This document shows, in pieces, positions 60,079-64,000 of a stretch of DNA of 64,000 nucleotides. The first letter of the stretch is position 1. Every line of letters begins with the position of its first letter. Source of the DNA: Alisma plantago-aquatica (Eukaryota > Streptophyta > Magnoliopsida > Alismatales > Alismataceae); assembly GCA_963693085.1 (NCBI GenBank), contig OY856409.1, positions 1,614,189,711 to 1,614,253,710 on the forward strand, written 5' to 3'. The position numbers were made by a program, and so were the translations under genes. The notes below the pieces were generated by a model, which was given only the letters and a program-made list of their open reading frames with translations, did not search any database and was not told the origin of the DNA.

Positions 60079-62010
60079 GATGGATGATTATCAAGGTATG
60101 ATGTACCTCATCTACATTCCAATCTTTGGTGGGAGAAATTTCCTCTATTAGAAAAGAAGGGTACAATTATACATCCAAGGATCGAGTCTTGAGATATGGA
60201 AAATGGTGTACCATTCATACAAGCTATCATAGATAAAGATAGAAGAATGGGATGAATCTAACATGAAGAAAGCAACTTTGAATGTAGAGCCATCAACATT
60301 CTCTATGCTTCTATGTCCCCCACTGAGTTCAACCAGATTTCCTCTTGTGAGATAGCCTATGAGGTATGAAGAAATATATGCATCATTTATGAAGGGACAA
60401 CCCAAGTGAAGGAAAGCAAAGTCTACATTCAAAAAGGGCTTGTTGAAAACATCAAGATGGGGAAGATGGAAACAATAGCAGATATGTACTCAAGACTCAA
60501 TACCATTGTAAATGGTCTTGTCGTCCTAGGTCATCCTATGTCTAGAAGAGAGATCAACTCAAATATCCTTAGAAATCTTCCTAAGAGGTGGGAATCCAAG
60601 GTGACTTACATTGAAGAACTAAAGTCTCTTGGTGATATTCCTATTAAAGAGCTCATAGGAAAGCTACAAGCCCACCAAGCCACACTTGACAACAAAGAGG
60701 AAGAAGAAAGAGAAGAGGAGAACGAGCTCAAGAGATTGAAGAAGGCTAAAATCAAAACTCAAATTGAATCTATTGTTGGTCAAGCCTCTCCAACCTCTCA
60801 TGTTGAAGATGCCATGTACTCTAAGGTAGACTCTATAAAGGCAATCATCCTCCTTCACCCGGTGCTTCAAATGTGGAAGGAAGGGTCACTAATCAAGGAA
60901 TATTATCCCCAAGGAAAAAACCCATCATCACAAGAGAAGAGAAGTATAAAAAGAAGGAGAAATGGCACAAAAGCTCAAGTGATTTATCCAACTCAAAATC
61001 AAGTGAATTCTCCAACTCAAACTCAAGTGAAGAATCAAGTGGAGGATCTAGCTCAAGATCTAGTGATGAAGGAGAATGTAATTTTTCTCATGGCCTCAAC
61101 AAGTGCAAACTCAAATGAGGTAAATCTAAACTCTTTAGGTAAAGAATCTATAATTTCTATTATTCATGCTACTGGTGCCTCTCTTAAGTCTTCTAAAAAA
61201 AGGAAAAAGCATGCTAGAATTGTAGATAATTTGCATGTAGAAATAGATGATCTTAAACATGCTAATATTTGCTTTCTAGATGATAAAAATGCTTATCTTG
61301 ATCAAGTAGACTCTCTTAAACTTGAATATGCTAGTTTGCTTGATAATATTAGATTTCTAGAATCTCAACCTCTTATACCTAGTTCTAATGTAGAGCATAC
61401 TAATATTGTGAGTTCTCTCATGCTTGATATTGATGTTCTTAAAACTGAAAAAAGGATTTGGCTTTGCAAAGTTTGTAATCTAAAAATAAGATCTATCATT
61501 CTAAAATTACTTTGTTTGTAAATGAAAATGCTTCCTTGCTTGCTAAAATCAATGTCCTTCAATCTTGTTCTAGTTCTACTAGTAGAGAGAATAATGTTGT
61601 TGCTCTTCATAATGATAAAGATTCTTATATGACTAAATATTTTTTCTTAGAAAATGATCTTTTGCATGCTGGAGATAGTATAAATCATTTTTTTTCTACA
61701 ATTACTTTGATTATGCATGATAATCATAGTTTGAGATCTTCTATGCAAAGATTATTAGATGATAAGAAGAATCTTATTTAAATCCTAGATCATACTACTG
61801 AACAAATGGGTAGATATGGTCAAGGACATGATAGCAGCCAAAGGAACAATAAAGACAAAGGACCTTCAATTATCAATGAAGAATCCTTTAGTTCTAAGGC
61901 TAAGAGATAATGTAATTATTGCAAGGAAATTGTTCATTATTCTACTTATTGTCCATTTAGAAAAGCACCCAAGAGCAATAGGACTTGGGTTGATAAGCTA
62001 ACCCCTCCGG
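60079..62010 (+). pseudogene. Sirevirus-type Gag with C-terminal coiled coil and knuckle
   Basis: The likely start is the ATG at 60079. Stops and a frame change precede 60280. From there one frame (broken by a TGA at about 60367, after YEV) runs to 61519: SPTEFNQISSCEIAYEV, EGTTQVKESKVYI, the long open part 60406-61519 with LPKRWESKVTYIEEL and ELIGKLQAHQ (UBN2 family), a charged E/K stretch, a Ser-rich linker and a leucine-rich region (61220-61460) with heptad-like spacing suggesting a coiled coil. Two more pieces follow in other frames (61512-61781 and beyond). A CX2CX4HX4C knuckle (CNYCKEIVHYSTYC) lies at 61911-61952, followed by WVDKLTPPDP. The extended Gag with a late knuckle is typical of Sireviruses. 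No pol follows. Confidence 0.82.
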
Positions 62011-62029
62011 ACCCAAAAATATGATTGGG

Positions 62030-63400
62030 GACCATTTCATCTTTCTTCTTATAGGTAAATTGCTAATGGATTGACTTGAGCTATGGATTTTCAAATTGGT
62101 TTTTCAATCCACATAAAAGAAGAAAGTTGTGTGTATGGGTAGCAACAAGTGGAAAAGAAATGGTAAGAACAGAGGTAATGTTAGTCTTTCTCACATACAA
62201 TCCTAACTTGTTTCTATCAAGTTAGTGTGCACTAAGCATGTGGTTTTTAAGTCAAAAGTGGTATTTTGTGATTCTCTTCACACTCTTGCTAAAAAACTAT
62301 TTCTAATGCTTTCACATTGTATTTATAACTTGCTGAAACATGTTTGGATATGGCTTATATTTTTAGCATTCCTCTAATATGTCCTTATGAAATATATGTG
62401 CTTCTTCACATTAGCTGTATTTGTCAATTTTATCCTATTAGAAACTCGTCTGAAAAACACCAATAGGTGTTTCCAATAGTTGTGGTCAGTTGAATTGCGA
62501 AAACACAAAACTCGACCGACAACACTATGCACAGAATATATAGTTGGCCTTTTGGATGAGAATTTCCTTCTCAATTCGACTTTGTCAATCAATAGCCTTA
62601 TTGTTTGGCACTCCTTTTAGTACCTTTATATATGCATATTGGCATTCTTTAAATTTTCTATCTTGCGTACAACTCTATCTTTCTATTTTTTATATGTTGG
62701 TATCCCACAAGTGGTATCCCTATATCTTGCAATTACCTATCTTGAGTTGTTTTGTAGGTTTTGATGATGATCTCTTTGGATCTTTTGGTTGTGTCGTAAA
62801 TTGCTTCCATTATGCTCTAACTTGATACATATATCTAGGTATATATTTTGTTTTGATTCAACCTTGAGGTTCTTAGTGGTAATCATCTTTTGGTAATGAT
62901 GCATATTTTCTAGTGAGTAATATCCTTTCATGCTTCTAAAACTACATATCTTTTTGTTTGGATATTCCTCTACATCTACTCATAGATTGTTGTTTAACTT
63001 GTCAATGCTTTGCTATGATCTAGATCCTGCTAGTAGTCCTAACTTGTGATATCATCTACTAGTAGTTCATTTTCATGTAGATCTAGCCTTGTTTATCTTG
63101 TGGTATCTAATATATCTAGTGGTATTCAACTATATGTTATGCATATATCTTGTTTTGTACATACTCAAGATTGTTCCTTAACTTGTTTATCTACCATCTT
63201 GAGTTACCTTCTTGCATAGATTTTCCTTGATACATGATAGAATTACATCTAGGGTTGTTCAAATGCATGTTTAAACTTGTTGTATATTCAATGCTTGGAC
63301 AAGCCCCTAGTTTTTCTCTACTACTCTCCTCTCTAACTGGTGGTATCTCCTTTTACTAACAAGTTGAGTTTTCAACCCCACCCCCCACTTTTTGAAATGG
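62030..63400. other. Non-coding interior of the Sirevirus-like element
   Basis: T-rich sequence without a recognisable pol. The open frame 62544-62825 is hydrophobic only because the strand is T-rich, and I see no env-like feature in it. Pol should have begun near 62030, so this stretch may join the end of gag directly to the region before the 3' LTR. Confidence 0.6.
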
Positions 63401-63401
63401 C

Positions 63402-63691
63402 AAAAGGGGGAGAAGACATGTCTTATGTAGGGGGAGATGTACAAGAGAGAAAATATATATGTAGAACATATATGAGTAGAAGACATAGTTTCTATAAATG
63501 TTATGAAAGCTAATAATGGAGGAGAAATAACATCAATTAAGGGGTAGTATGATAGCTCCATGAGCATCAATTGAGGGGGGGCATATGAACTCAATTATAT
63601 TGAAACCTCTTATTTTCTCCAAAGGTATTTTTTACTTAAATTGCTTCAATACATTTATGGAATGGTTTGTCAACTTCAAAAAGGGGAAGAG
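63402..63691 (+). other. Multiple polypurine tracts before the 3' LTR
   Basis: AAAAGGGGGAGAA (63402-63414), TAGGGGGAGAT (63428-63438), AATTAAGGGGTAGT (near 63535-63547), TTGAGGGGGGGCA (63571-63583) and AAAAAGGGGAAGAG (63678-63691, abutting the LTR). The third and fourth are part of a duplicated ATCAATTRAGGGG segment. Several such tracts upstream of the 3' LTR are a known trait of Sireviruses. The last is the likely primer for plus-strand synthesis. Confidence 0.75.
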
Positions 63692-64000
63692 CATTGACTC
63701 AAGGTCAATTTAGTCAATGTTGACTAAAGGTCTAAATTGACTAAACCCTTGTTTTGACAACGACTAACCATTCCACTTATTTGTGTATAATGCTTGTACT
63801 TGAGTGATTTCAGATTAGATATAGACACACTCCAAATGCCCTAACTTGTGAATCCTAACTTGGGCAAAAGACAAGTTAAAATCAATCCAAGTGCACTTTT
63901 GTGGATTTGATGTAAATCTATTAGAATCATGTTGTAAATTACTTGTAATGATTGTATGACTTGTAATTAAGCTTAGAAAAAATTAGGAGCACTTAAATCA
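63692..64000 (+). repeat. Sirevirus-like 3' LTR, first 309 bp
   Basis: Matches 36123-36430 base by base with scattered differences (roughly 15 per cent by eye) and small gaps. The initial TG has become CA. It continues beyond the window. Confidence 0.9.

Larger units (their letters stand above)
36123..64000 (+). mobile_element. Sirevirus-like Ty1/copia element without pol (incomplete at window edge)
   Basis: LTR start at 36123 (TGTTGACTCAAGG) and second LTR start at 63692 (decayed CATTGACTCAAGG). Between them lie the nested Tekay element (37513-59910), a tRNA-Met primer site (60031), a Sirevirus-type gag (60079-62010) and about 1.7 kb of non-coding DNA with several polypurine tracts. The interior, without the Tekay insertion, is only 3.67 kb. 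A complete Sirevirus has a pol of more than 4 kb after gag, and none is visible here. The 3' LTR runs off the window. Confidence 0.82.

Noticed and set aside
62544..62825. Hydrophobic 93-residue frame as an env-like gene of the Sirevirus
   Set aside because: The hydrophobicity follows from T-richness. No signal peptide, glycosylation pattern or coiled coil can be seen, and the flanks are non-coding.

Overview
The window is a stretch of repeat-dense nuclear DNA from a higher plant. Every recognisable coding sequence belongs to a transposable element: plant L1-type LINEs, Ty3/gypsy elements of the Tat/Ogre and Del/Tekay (chromodomain) types, a Sirevirus-like Ty1/copia element and a CACTA transposase. 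The LTR elements use the initiator-tRNA-Met primer site common in plants. I found no host gene, tRNA, rRNA, CRISPR array or prokaryotic feature. The element families point to a flowering plant with a large genome; I cannot name the species.

Layout. (1) 495-6682: an almost full-length LINE on the minus strand, with a 17-bp target-site duplication, decayed ORF1 (DUF4283 plus CCHC knuckle) and ORF2 (endonuclease, RT, zf-RVT, RNase H) interrupted by one nonsense codon. (2) About 7250-15370: a heavily decayed Tat/Ogre-like gypsy element on the plus strand (gag, protease, RT and RNase H remnants). A 4-kb stretch between gag and protease is unassigned. (3) 15371-20841: unassigned AT-rich DNA, an (AT)18 run, a cluster of near-palindromic ACGT motifs, a long perfect hairpin and a CACTA transposase remnant with a DUF4218 domain. 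(4) 20842-36122: two related elements, LARD-A and LARD-B. Each has LTRs of about 3 kb around a 2.5-2.7 kb non-coding interior, a tRNA-Met primer site and a Tekay-like polypurine tract. LARD-B's 5' LTR holds a second LINE of 2.2 kb that carries only ORF1.

(5) 36123-64000: a nest of insertions inside the 3' LTR of LARD-B. A Sirevirus-like copia element starts at 36123 and runs off the window in its 3' LTR. Its 5' LTR was split by a Tekay chromovirus (37513-59910, minus strand, decayed gag-pol with chromodomain). The 3' LTR of that chromovirus was split in turn by a complete gag-only terminal-repeat retrotransposon (TR-GAG, 39840-48962, minus strand, two 3.86-kb LTRs, 5-bp duplication CAACC). 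The nesting gives the order of insertion: LARD-B, then Sirevirus, then Tekay, then TR-GAG.

How the parts relate. Three of the LTR families here (LARD, TR-GAG and the pol-less Sirevirus) carry the cis signals for reverse transcription and integration but lack pol, so they would have depended on autonomous relatives. The Tekay copy is of the right lineage to have served the TR-GAG and LARD families, but this copy is too broken to do so now. Several interrupting stop codons look like C-to-T changes, as expected in methylated, silenced plant heterochromatin.
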